A stretch of 64,000 nt of DNA, from assembly GCA_036937835.1 (NCBI GenBank), contig CM072876.1, positions 754,001 to 818,000 of the forward strand. Direction: 5' to 3'. A program made the translations under genes and the position numbers. The notes beneath the pieces were generated by a model. The model saw only the letters and a program-made list of their open reading frames with translations. It was not told the origin of the DNA and did no database searches. This document shows positions 1 to 27,576 of the stretch, piece by piece. Origin of the DNA: Pampus argenteus. Lineage: Eukaryota; Chordata; Actinopteri; Scombriformes; Stromateidae. How positions within the stretch are numbered: the stretch's first letter is position 1; every line of letters begins with the position of its first letter.

Positions 1-1931
1 TAGTTCACTTCATTTAATTAAACCTTTAATCATATAATATGTGTCAGATATGCTCAGAACAAATATCAAATATAGAAGGCATAAAGATGTATATATTGTC
101 TATATATATATATGTATATATATGTCTAATATTGTGTTCAGATCTGTCCCCTGTTGACACACATCAGTCACGTCTGTGTGAAAGGTGTGTTGACTTATCT
201 GATGTATCATATGAAACTAGACGACCTGAAGCATCCGTTGGGATCAACCATGTCATGCTAGCTAGCACATTTAGAGGGGTCCGTTGAGCTCAAGATATCT
301 GGATGAAAACGGCTTGTTTGACTGGAAAACGTCCTCCTCGTCCTAAACTCTCGGCAGGTTCGTACAGCTCTGATCTGATCTGCTTTTCTTTCCGTGACGA
401 ACTAAAACTCTTGTAACTAACGTTTGGTCGACTGTCAGGGAGCAGCTCTAGTTTTCTGTTTTTGCTCTTACTGTATCTGTGTATCTGAACCTAATCATGT
501 CCTTGTCCTTAAACCACAATACTCGCTAGAATCACTTCATCCAGTCACAGGTGTCGTGTGTCTAATTGCCTCCTTTGGTTTTTGTTTCGCTCCCTCGTTC
601 CTGCTCTCGTTCTGTCCAGAACAAACTCTTTACTCTCATTCTGCTCAATGACTTTGAGGAGGACAAACGTAATGGCAAAAACAGGAAGGAAGGTGGAACA
701 CATTTTGTCTCCTTTCTCTTTTCATTACTCATCTCAGGAACTTTAACCGGTCCCGTCGTCTTTGTCTTTGTCTACAGCCTTTGGCCTGAATCAATACTCG
801 TAGTTTGGGTTTGTTGCTGTTTGTGGGGTCACAACATAGAGGATAACCCTAAAAATGACTATTGTGTACCTGTAGCAGTGTTTTTTTATGGAAACAGAAG
901 CCAGATGATATTTTCTCAGTATTTAATAAAATCAAAACACATAATATTATAGTTCAAATTCAGGATCCTAATACTGTATTAATGACTTTAATCAGTCAAA
1001 TCATGTTAGACGTGTAATATTGGGCAAAAGGTTTTATGTTTGCTTTGAAGCAGCAGCAGTTCTCCTGGTTCTCCTGGTTCTCCTGCTCAGTGTTTCGGGT
1101 TCTTAGCAGGTCCGTCTCAGCGTCTCTTCATGTGATCAGACTCCTTGATGTAGAGATCAGCTCTGTGGGGACCAAACCGTCTGCTGCAGGACATTTAGGA
1201 CAATCAGACGCTACTCTCATTTTAAAGAGGTGTCAGGCTCAGAGACTCTTGGCTGCTTCGGTATTTGTCGTGATTTACGGCGGCATCATGTGTCCGGTAG
1301 ATTGATCTCCATGTACGTTACGTTTAGTTTATGCAGGAAGTATCATAGAAAGCACTTTGATGCAGGAGACCTTTTTATTAATGAAAACTTGTAACCATGT
1401 CTTTTAGTTGCCTAACCCTTTATTGTTCTGTCATAACCGTGATTTTTTCCTAACATGCTGTAGAGCAGTGATGATCTTATATTATAGCCACATATTATAC
1501 AGAAGTTATGAACAAGAAAAACAAAGATATTTTAAAACGTCCTTTGAAGAAACGATCCATTATTTGATAGCAACATGTCCTTGATGTGTTCTCAACGTGT
1601 ACGTAACTCTGTCTCATGAGTTGAAGTGAAACCCTCGGGGAGTATAAGATGGTATTTTGATAATTCATTTCTTTATTGCATAAGTGGTGAAAAGATTAAG
1701 CTCTTAAACACAATAATTGTAAAGACATCACACCATGACAGGTATTTACACAGGTACAAACAGTCAGCTAGTGACTCCAGAAACAAGTTTATACTGTCCC
1801 CGAGGTACACACACGCACACACACGCACACACACGTCGTTGGTTGTTCATTTTCATGATGGATATTTTGTCAGAAGCACCCAGGTGTGTAACGTGATTAT
1901 CAACAGTTTTTACTAATGTCATCAGCCACTG

Positions 1932-1966
<35 letters not shown>

Positions 1967-4024
1967 CCTCTATTTCTGGATAATTCAGTAGCTTATTAAA
2001 GCTTGTTGGCAGTTTGCTTGATGGCCTTGGACACAGGGTGTGTTTAATTTATTCTTCTGCACATCCCTGGGAGTGTTTTTATTCTTGCCCTCAGTGTGCT
2101 CCTGGCATTATTAAAGGCATTAATCACTGGGATCTGAAGCCTTGTTACGACACAATCCTGCCCCCACAGTGCAGCCTGAACACACACACACACACACACA
2201 CACACTATACTGTGGGGTAGTTTAGTGTCACCAGTGCCACCAAGTATGTTAACATACTGTATCTAGTCCTTCTGAAATATAAATATATTGATTTTAACAT
2301 ATTTATTGGTGGTGATGTTGTATTAGAGGAGTTGTTGACTGTCAGATGTGATTGTTTGTCAGTGTCTATGTGCCCTAGAGCAAGGCACAAGGTAAGTTGT
2401 CACTTTCTGTTCAGAGCATTTTAGCGCCTGCATGTTTTTCTGGTGTTGTACTGGCTTATTTCTGCTGACACAGAGCTTCTTCTCCTGACGTTTTTCTGGA
2501 AACGTAAACTGGCTTTTGTCCCGGCGAACACTTCCAGGTCTCAAAAATCTATTTCCACAACCAGCTTCTCGCTACGAGCAGCAGGTTATTTCTGTATTTG
2601 CCTTTTTGGAAATGATGATGTATTTCAGTCAGAGTTTAGGAACATTTGCAGCCACATCTGATGACATGTCGTTCTTATATAAACAGTATATATGTTATTT
2701 AGTAACTGTCAGTGTGCACATTTGGACGTTGCTGTTTTTTTTGGTTTGTGAGTTTCCATTTTGTTTTGACTCCGTTTTGCCTCCTGAGCTTCGCGTCGTC
2801 ACAAACCTTTTTCTCCGCGGCGCCGTCTCTCACACCCTGCTAAGTCTCCGTCCCTCGGAGGCAGCCGCCAGCCTGCCGACACGCTTCTGTAGCCTCTCTG
2901 AAGAATAATGAATGGATGATAAAGTAATGCTTGTATGTGCGGTACCACTTATCTGCCACAACTGTTGCCCTGTATAATGAACTGCAGTTCTGCTTTCTGC
3001 AGATCAGATTTATAGTTGATCAGGTTGATTTGCAAATGAAGCACATCGAATATGTCTGCAAAGGGTCTGGAGGCACGTGTAAGCTTTACTGAAAGGTTTC
3101 TCCTGGGTGTCTGGTTTCCTGTATTTATGTTGTGGATTCATCAGCTCTTGTATGAGTGCTCAGATTTCATAACTGTCCCATTATTTGTATTCAGTCCTGT
3201 CATATAGATCATGTTGATGTCACACCAAAATACAAAAATACTTTTATATATGTCTGTTTTGCAGGACATGGTTCTCTGTTTAATGACTTGTTCAAACAGT
3301 TTGACAGTATATTGCTGTTTCTTCAGTCAGTGTCTGCATGCAGACTGAGGGATAAAGAGGCCTTCATGAGGGTTGCAGTAGTTAACAGAAAAACTGGACT
3401 GAACAGAGCATCATTCTCTCTGCTGTTAGTGGACAGCAGCCTCAGTTGGAGTCAAGCTGCTGAAACCCTGGCAGCAGTGTCAAACAGTCCACCACACGTC
3501 TTGGCCCAAATCCCTTTCCATCTTAACTGCTTGACTAAACTCGTGCCAGGAGCCGAATATGGAAGCACTTCACTTTCACAGCCAACAAAATCAGACACCT
3601 AAGAGACACCGTAACCGCTGGGCAGCAATGCTCCAAGGCTGCTCAGTCTCAGACAAAATCAGCGGTTGTAGCAGAAACACTGTGATTTTATCACCAACAC
3701 AGTTAACATTATACTATATATTATGGAAACATGTAACAACAACAATAGGGCAGGTAAGGAGAGATATGGGCTAAAGATTATAAAGACAAAAACAACCTGA
3801 GATAGAGAGTTGAAGGAAGGCAGCAGGGCGGCAAAGCCTTCAAATGATGTGAGAGTGAAACGTGCTTTTTAAATATTGTCTGAAGTAATAACCAGATTAA
3901 AGTCTTGTATAGTGATTAACAAACTGTTCTTTATGTGGTTATAGTTGGTATCTTGTTGCTGTGTTATAACACACAGAGTTTAATGTAAACCCTCTTGTGA
4001 TGAGAGTCTCTCTTTCATTGTCAG
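1..4024 (+). other. man1a1 intron (3' part), no exon seen
   Basis: This stretch precedes the first recognisable man1a1 exon and ends in the acceptor before 4025. I found no coding match to the preceding GH47 segment, which should encode the strand leading to the GGLLSAYYL-type motif, so that exon lies left of the window. It holds CA/GT microsatellites near 1807-1834, 1934-1965 and 2181-2205. The open frames here, such as 3156-3602, resemble nothing I know. Confidence 0.75.
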
Positions 4025-20049
<16,025 letters not shown>

Positions 20050-21058
20050 CCGACCGTCCTGCGCTGACGGCGTGAGAACCTGTGATCCTGTGAACCTGAG
20101 CCTCCAGCTGTCTGTCTCAAACAGTTTAACCATTTGGAGTCCCCAATGGCTTCAGATGATTGATTGGATGTTGATTTCAGTTTTTTTTTTTTTTTTTAAC
20201 GGGATCAAAAGAGAATTCAAGCCTGCCAGCGCTGAATTCCTGCTGTCGCATCTGCTTGAGTGATTTTTAGACTTTTTCTAGCTCTGAGTCCCGACGCCTG
20301 AACCAACATATTAACTGCTGGATAACGTCATAACTTGTCAAAATGTAATAACACGTCCCCCTGCTTGAGTTTACAGTGATAGACAGTATCTGTTGTGAGT
20401 TTGTAATATTTTTGTGTTATAAAAGCAGGTCTTATCACATGAACATGGACACATTTCAGCTCATTCAGAGGGACAGTCTGGACAGTTATCACCTTATTCC
20501 TCAGTTATTGTGTTGCTAGTTTCTTGTGGAGGACAACACTGAACCAGTTGATATTTTGGACCCTAATCATTGGGCGCCAGTAAAACTCGTCTGAGGCTCA
20601 CGAGGCTGAGCTACAGGACGCTCTGTTCACGTCACATGTGTCGTCTTTTCTCTCTGCTGCACCGCTTCAATATCTGACCCTGCGTCAGCGACGGTGCCGC
20701 CGCCACTTTACTCTCTACGTTGTCTTCTGGGAGTTTTGCATTTCTACAAACATGGTTGTGTCTGTGGGAGTAAAGGAAAGCCGCAGCACAGCCGGAGCCT
20801 CTTTTTCTAAACCCACAGAAGCTTTCGTCCTCACTCGTCTCCTTCCTCTGAGTTTGGTGTGACAGGACGAGCATCCACAGCTGCTCCCTGCACCTCCTCC
20901 CCACGACGGTTACACACGCCGCCCTCGTCCTCTGCTTCTAATCCTTCGTTCATCTTTATTTCTAACAACTCCACCGCCCTTTCTGAGGTTCGACTGATAC
21001 ATGTTATGTGTTAATGTGTCCATCTTATAACACTGTTTTCAGTTTTTCCCTTCAGGAC

Positions 21059-21074
21059 TTTATTTATTTATTTC
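21059..21074 (+). promoter_or_regulatory. AU-rich element in man1a1 3' UTR
   Basis: The sequence tttatttatttatttc contains overlapping ATTTA pentamers and TTATTTATT nonamers, the classic AU-rich instability pattern. Function is inferred from motif and position only. Confidence 0.35.
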
Positions 21075-23863
21075 TTGAACAATCTGTCAATGCAAAGTTA
21101 ACGTCCATAAAGGGTTAGGAGATGTTTTTTCTTTTAAAAAGACCAAAGCCAACGATCTGTTAATCTCTTAATACCAAACCGTTTGTTTCTACTGCTGTTG
21201 TTAAAAGATGCTGTTTCATTAAGAACAAATCTTTTGTTGGGAACTATTTTCAGTATTTACAGCAGCCACAAGGTTAAAACTATAATAAATAAATAAATGA
21301 GTGTTTCCTTGTAGAATCTGGTTGAAACGTGTCATTCGAGGCCTGTTGCAGACGGTACCTCCTGTAAATCACATGCGTGTATCGGTCGAACACTCGTTTT
21401 GCTTCTTCTTGTATCTGAGCATCGTTTCCAGCGTCGGACAGGCTGTCAGATCTTCTCTCCTCCATGAGGAGACGCGGACACTCGACTTATCTGGAATATT
21501 TCACCTTCACACACACAGGAAGCCATACTGATTCAATACAGCTTTGAGGTTTTAGTTGGCTTCATCCTCTACAGGAGGAGGATGAAGGCAACATGAGGGT
21601 TGTGTTGCTGCTGCTGCTGTTGTTGTTGTTGTTGTCGTTGTCATGTTCAGCTCATGAAAGTCATGCCCAGTAAGTTATTTAGTGAGATTTCTCCTGATGC
21701 CACACAGATCTGTATCCAGATAAAATCCGGTTTAGTCTTTGATTTAGTGCCTTCACTGTTGGAAAGGAGTCAGAGAGAAGCCGCTCACACAAACACACCA
21801 ACGAACAGTCTTAAAATAGCTTTACAGACGAGGATTGCACCAAACCAGACGTGGACGTCCTGAAGTCAGACATCAAAGCCGAGGATCACATATGAAAAGA
21901 TCTTACCTGTTTAAAGACTTTTATTTGTTCCTCGTATCGGTGTTTGAGACCCGTTGGCAGGTATTTCCTGTACTACACTGACATCTAGTGGTGGGAGTTT
22001 ATAGTTACAGTCCACATGGGACCTGCGCTAAATGACTGCAGTCTGAAAAGTTAACATTATATAACACTGACTAATATACATGATGACGACCAGCCAGAAC
22101 AAGCTGCAAACCTGCATCTTTAAAATGTGTTTCACTTCTTCAGGTAGAAAAGGTCACATCAAGTCATTAACTTCATCTTGTATATCTGAGAGCAGATATG
22201 ACACAAAGACAGTCGGTGCATCCTCACACTGCTCCTGTTCCTCTGACTCCAAACGAGCTTTAAAACCACGAGTGTGACAGCTGACACGTATCAACCACAA
22301 TCCTGAAGCCTGTCTGTAATGGAAAAGTTGTGTTTATGCCAAGAAGAAGCAGATCAACATTTCAAATTTAATTATAAATAAAAAAACAAGGAGCTGATTA
22401 TGAGTCAATTTGAGTCTATTAAATTCAGATTAAACATTTTGTTTTTTTTAAATCATCCCCAGAAATGACGAGCTGTACCTGTCATGTAGTGATCAACACG
22501 TTAATGTAATGAGGATCAATTGTAATGGTTGTGTTCATTTATTCTGTAGTAGTACAACAAGAGTTGTAAGCATGAATTTAAAGGTGCATTTCAGTGATTT
22601 ATGACCAGAATAATCAGCTGTGATGCAACCGTCATGTTTATACTGATATATGACCAATAATTTAACTGCCGCACCTTTAATGTGATACAAGCTGCAGCAG
22701 AAAAGGTGGTTTAATGCTAGAAAAAAGGCACCTGGGTGTCAATCAAACCATTTTACGGGAGGATAGGAATCATATGAATGTACCATCCAATGTGAAGTGA
22801 AGAATATTTTATATTTGTCTTTGTTTGTTCACTTCTGTGTGTTTTGTTTTATTCTTATGTTTAATCTTGGAAAGCACAAACACGACACGAGCCTGTTGAT
22901 GTCTGATAACGTGACATGTTATCGGGACATCTGGACACATGAACCAGATGTTTATTGTACAGCATCAGTCTGAAATATTCCTGTCAATCCTTCATATCTG
23001 CTAAAGCATCTTCCAGCAAGTCAAACTGTGGACATCTTTTCCCACATCATAAAGCTCAGTGTTTGCCATAAAGATTCTTTAACAAGTTAATTTTATTCTG
23101 TGAAACTGCAGGTTGGTGTTGAATGTTCAGCCTTCAGAGTGATGCGACTTCAGTTGTGACTGAATGTGTTTAACTGAAGTCGCTTGTATTCCTCCTCGTC
23201 TACACATCTGTGTTTTATGCTGCACTGGTGCTGTCTGGATTTGATCACTAGATTGATTTTTTTTATTACATATTAGAGGTTTGATGCTGCAGGAAGTACG
23301 TAAGGTGGTATGAAGTCTGTTTCAACATAGTATACTTGTGTAAATCTGTGTTTTTTCCTGGTAGTAGTGTCGTGGTTTGACACGTTAACACCCCCATGAT
23401 GAGATTTATGACAGATTTATATTAAATTAATCCACACGGATGTTTTGGACAATTGAACGTTTTTATCCTCACTGCATTTCGATAGGATCATAAATACGAT
23501 AAAACGTTGTGTGGACGTGCAGCCTTATATTTCTGAAACGTTGAAGCTTAGAAACATCATTTTGACTTGTAATTGAGCCTTAAAGGGCTGCTCCACTGCG
23601 TTTTTCCTTGAAGGAAGGCTGAGACAGTATTAGGCTCTGCTGCTGCCCCTCTAGGTTCACTGAAAACGTGTAAACATGTTGTTTTTTCCACTCATGTGAC
23701 TGATCGGGTTGTTAATGAGGACTGAATGTGTAAAGTCTGCCTCATCTTCAGCTGTAGTGTGACTTCAGGCCTCTCGTGGTCACTTCAGACTTTAGTTTGT
23801 TTCAATTGTCTGAATATTGTGTTGACGATCTGTTGCGTTTCAATGTCTTTCTATTAGTGAACA

Positions 23864-24039
23864 TTAAAGGGAAATGCCACCCATTTAAGGAATTCACTAT
23901 TAAGTTAGTATTTGTGAAAATGCACCACTTCTCCCTAAACATGAAATAATGCTGACTTCATAACGTTTCTTAATTGATGCAGAATCGTTAAATATGACTG
24001 AACTGTTTGGGGTTTAAAATGGTTGACATTCCCCTTTAA
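23864..24039. mobile_element. MITE-like element with about 25-bp inverted ends
   Basis: The left end (23864-23888, ttaaagggaaatgccaccc and on) matches the reverse complement of the right end (24015-24039) at about 20 of 23 positions. Both ends carry TTAA at the boundary. The 176-bp core has no coding capacity. It lies in the presumed man1a1 3' UTR. The superfamily is uncertain; the TTAA borders would suit a piggyBac-like target but the termini are not typical. Confidence 0.65.
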
Positions 24040-24320
24040 AAGGTTTGAAATGTGTGAAACCACCTCAGAAACGTCTCTGTATAAAACATTGCTGATAATC
24101 ATTCCATTGCACGTAGTTTACTTTGTGTTTATATGCAATATTTTAATTTTGTGGGGAAATTTGTTTTATTGTATTAATATTATTATTATTGTTATTAAGG
24201 AAACAAATGTAAATATTTCATTCTCTCTACATTTATATGAAAATCTCCTGATCTTATGGGTTAAAATGATAATGAGCAGCAAACTTTTTAATAAACTATA
24301 TTTGTTACACTTCTATTGTG

Positions 24321-24342
24321 AATAAAGAAATCTTTTAATAAA
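24321..24342 (+). terminator. man1a1: likely distal polyadenylation signals of man1a1
   Basis: Two AATAAA hexamers, at 24321-24326 and 24337-24342, are followed within 40 nt by ttggatttgtgtgttttg and more T/GT-rich sequence. This is the best poly(A) site context downstream of the man1a1 stop codon. Confidence 0.5.
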
Positions 24343-27019
24343 TGGGGTTTTTGGATTTGTGTGTTTTGTTTTTGTTTTTGTTTGTTTCCTTCAGGCATCA
24401 TATTGTTCAGGTTATTATTAATACATTTACCTTTGTTGAAAGCTGCACCGCCGTGTCTGGTTGAAGCTACGGTGGCTTTAAAGTTAATGACGAGGCTTTA
24501 AAATACATTAAATCAATTATGTTTAGCAATAATAATGCTTTATTTTTCTATTTTACTATTTCTGTGCTGTTTAATTGATATTTTCTGTTGTAAACACACA
24601 AACAGAGCTGCCTGTCTAAAAGAAATAAATATATTTACTTTGCTGCACAGGAAGTGATGTATTTCATTCACTTTAATGTTTTTTAAGTTGTTATTATTAT
24701 TATATTGATCTTAAAATCACCCAATGAAACAAGCAGCACAGCGAGTACAGAAATAGATTCAACATTATCAATAAGAGTTAGTTCTGATTGGCTTCCTGAT
24801 TTTAATATTTTATGGACTGAAGTCACATAAATCTGTCAACGTCGAGTCCATAAAGTCACTGAATCCAACAACAACAAAAAACCTGAAACTGTTTTTATTT
24901 ACTCAGGTGGAAAACGCAGGATTTACTTCTCGAGTCTGAAGGTTCAACGTTGACATTGAAAACGACCAGAAAGTTAAGATTTCTGTGCCAAACGTCTTTC
25001 TGTCATGATGCCTTTAACCTCTTATAACCAACAGATTCACTGCGAGAAGAAAAGAATAAATGAATCTGACGTCATACAGGAAGTAATACTGATGTAATAC
25101 AGGAAGCTGTTTTCATTAAGACAAGACAATGATGGGAAGGAAAGCATTTACCTAACCCTGACAGGAAATCTGATCTTTTGTGTGCGTCTTTTCCTTCCAC
25201 TGAAAGATGGAGAAGGTGTCTTATCTTCCTGAACCGCTGCTGCAGGGCATGATGGGATAGCAAAGAATAACAACGATATTATAAGGACAGTTGTTCATCT
25301 TCATCAGCTCTGCTCTCTCAGTTAATGCTGTTCGTATGAAAGTGTTGCAGTGTGATGATGACATGCTTTCTGTAAACATCATTAACTGGATCACAGATCA
25401 AGTGCATGTACAGAAAAACTAATGATCAGTGTGAAACTGTTTCTAACTGTTTCTAACTGTTACTGTTAAACTGTTAAATCACCTTAGAGCAGCCTGTATG
25501 ATGCTTCAACACGAACAACAACACGAATAGGAAATAAACAACAACCTAAAAGACAACAAAGTGTACAGTCAAAGAGTACAATTAAGGAGAATGAAGGCCT
25601 GAGTACCACCAGAGGGCAGCAGAGAGCCATGCAGGCAGGAGGCCGACCATCATGCCATTTGTTTCCACTTGAAATGTTAATCCTCAGTTTATATATATAT
25701 ATATATATATATCATGTTGTTAATGTTTGTCTTCTTATAAACTCACTAACAGTTCCTCCCAGCCGACTCTAAAGGCTAAAAGGTTATTTTATGTTTCCAT
25801 TTAAATCTGACGTCTGAGCTTAGTGTCACATTACTTACAGCACAAAGGTCCCACAAAGTGAAACCAGTGACTCCTGCGGTTTGGTCCATGCATGCTGTCA
25901 CATGTCTGCTGCCATAAACTGAATTTAAAGTAATATCTGATATAAATGATGATTTAGTAAATTCACAGCTACTATTTAGGATGTTAACATGGCTGATGTG
26001 TGTAATTTGTTATCTTGTGGGGAAGATGTCACCAGTTTAAAATGCTCCGGGACAAATGAGGCTCAGATTATCTGAACTGAAGTGGTTAGCTGATCATGTT
26101 TGAGGTGCTAAATATGGATATAACAAAGGTTTTCATGATACAGAGAAGAATAAAATAATAATAAAATAAAGGAGGAGAACATAAGTGATGGAGAGACAAG
26201 GAAAAGATAAAAGTGTAAAAACAAGCCAGCAGTGAAAATGAATGAAAAAGTGAAGAAAAAGGCCGGATCCAGAGAGGAAGCAGGACAAGAGGAGAGATGA
26301 TGAATAACACTGAAAACCACATTAACACACCTGAACAAAGGAAGCATGAACACAGCATCACTAAAGCAACGATTCAGACTGAGCATTAATAGAATATCGA
26401 CGGCTGGCTGTGGACGTGTCCTCATCAACGTTGATCTGGAGAAGCGCCGGCGCCGAGGCTGAACATTAGTTTCGCTTCAGGGCATGCGACCTTGCAGCTA
26501 CTCCATAGCAGGCGGAGGCCTCCACCCACATTCAATGACTCCATGTGTTGAGATTGAGTTTATCTTTCTGTCATTTCTGTGGCTTTGTCCTGTGTGGAGG
26601 TGTGTTTGTATTCATTTATGGCCTTTACATGTTGTACCTGAATCCCCCCGGAGGTGATCAGAAATGTCTTTGGTCTTGTTTGTGTGTTCACTGTTTGTCT
26701 CTTGACCAGAAGTCTGTTATCCTGTCAATGAAAAATGATTTTTATATTTTATATTTTGCTCACATGACTTCCTGAACACAACTGTGCTTCATCAAATCAG
26801 CACAAACTAACAAACATACAGAAAACTGGGCCAGGTGTTTCAGGACAGGTATACTCAGTAGTACAACCTTACACACATTATACCTCCATTACAGCAAAGA
26901 GACACCATGTAAAAACAAGTCCACCATCAACATTTAAACACAGGAAGTTGATGTCACTTCCTGTTTCTGTTGCTCACCGGTGAACAGTGATTACAGCCGC
27001 TGTCTTCAGCAGTGTTTGT
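24343..27019. other. region between convergent man1a1 and NLR genes
   Basis: This 2.7 kb region is where man1a1 (+) and the NLR gene (-) converge. It contains an AT dinucleotide run near 25690-25712, a CTCF-like motif at 25606-25620 and T/A-rich sequence near 26740-26765 that reads TATAAA on the - strand and might serve as a weak poly(A) signal for the NLR. Open - strand frames at 26086-26428 are low-complexity and unsupported. Confidence 0.6.
25606..25620 (+). promoter_or_regulatory. candidate CTCF-binding motif
   Basis: The sequence ccaccagagggcagc agrees with the core CTCF consensus (CCASYAGRKGGCR). It sits between the 3' ends of man1a1 and the NLR gene. A weaker relative lies on the - strand near 21979-21992. 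Occupancy is not known. Confidence 0.4.
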
Positions 27020-27576
27020 CTACACAGGGGGACATGTCCTATCAGACAGAGGACATAGAGACACTGAAGAAGCAATGTCAAACTTAAACCCAAAGCCAGG
27101 ATACAGAGGCTGAGTGAAGGTGGTGTTGAAGGTGTGGAGGTGGATCAGTGAGTCAGAGGAGACTCTGTAGAAGGTCAGAGTGCCAGCAGGACGGTCCACA
27201 TACACTCCTACTCTGTGGCAGACAGAGGAGGACGGGATGGACGTTCCTCTGTTATTGTGCCAGATGAAGTAACCAGCATTAGAGCAGCACAGACTCCAGG
27301 ACTGATCATTACATCCAAACACGCAGTCATCACCGAGTCCGTTTCTTCTGATTCCTCTGTAACTCACTGATATATCCACTCGTCCTCTCCACTCGACCTC
27401 CCAGTAACAGCGACCCGTCAGACCGTTTCTACACAGCAGCTGCCAGTAGTGATCAAATCTGTCTGGATGATCAGGATACGACTGATCCTTTCCCACACCT
27501 GTCACCTGACTGTTGTTGTCAGACAGTTTGAGGTTTCTGTTCACTGTGTTTGTGTCCAGCTGAAGTTCACAGAAAT
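27020..27576 (-). CDS. NLR terminal exon: B30.2 (PRY-SPRY) domain
   Basis: The acceptor (cttcatcag on the - strand) is followed by FCELQLDTNTVNRNLKLSDN and SYPDHPDRFDHYWQLLC (PRY part), then GLTGRCYWEVEWRG, DDCVFGCNDQSWSL and VGVYVDRPAGTLTFYRV (SPRY part), ending ...SDRTCPPV at TAG (27020-27022). B30.2 domains are protein-binding recognition modules shared with TRIM proteins and are common at the C-terminus of fish NLRs. Confidence 0.93.

Larger units (their letters stand above)
20050..24342 (+). other. man1a1: man1a1 3' untranslated region (extent inferred)
   Basis: About 4.3 kb follows the stop codon without another gene. Possible proximal polyadenylation signals are the overlapping aataaa copies at 21284-21297. 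A stronger distal pair lies at 24321-24326 and 24337-24342, followed by a GT/T-rich run suited to a downstream element. The region includes a poly-T run near 20180, an AU-rich element at 21059-21074, a CTG/TTG triplet run near 21605-21640, a MITE-like element at 23864-24039 and a Pumilio-type TGTAAATA at 24208. Use of the distal end is inference; transcripts would settle it. Confidence 0.55.

Noticed and set aside
3156..3602. 148-residue open frame upstream of the first man1a1 exon
   Set aside because: No similarity to GH47 or any family I recognise, and no matching splice sites; probably chance.
26086..26428. Two - strand open frames rich in Phe, Leu and Ser
   Set aside because: Low complexity, downstream of the NLR stop codon, no domain and no splice support.
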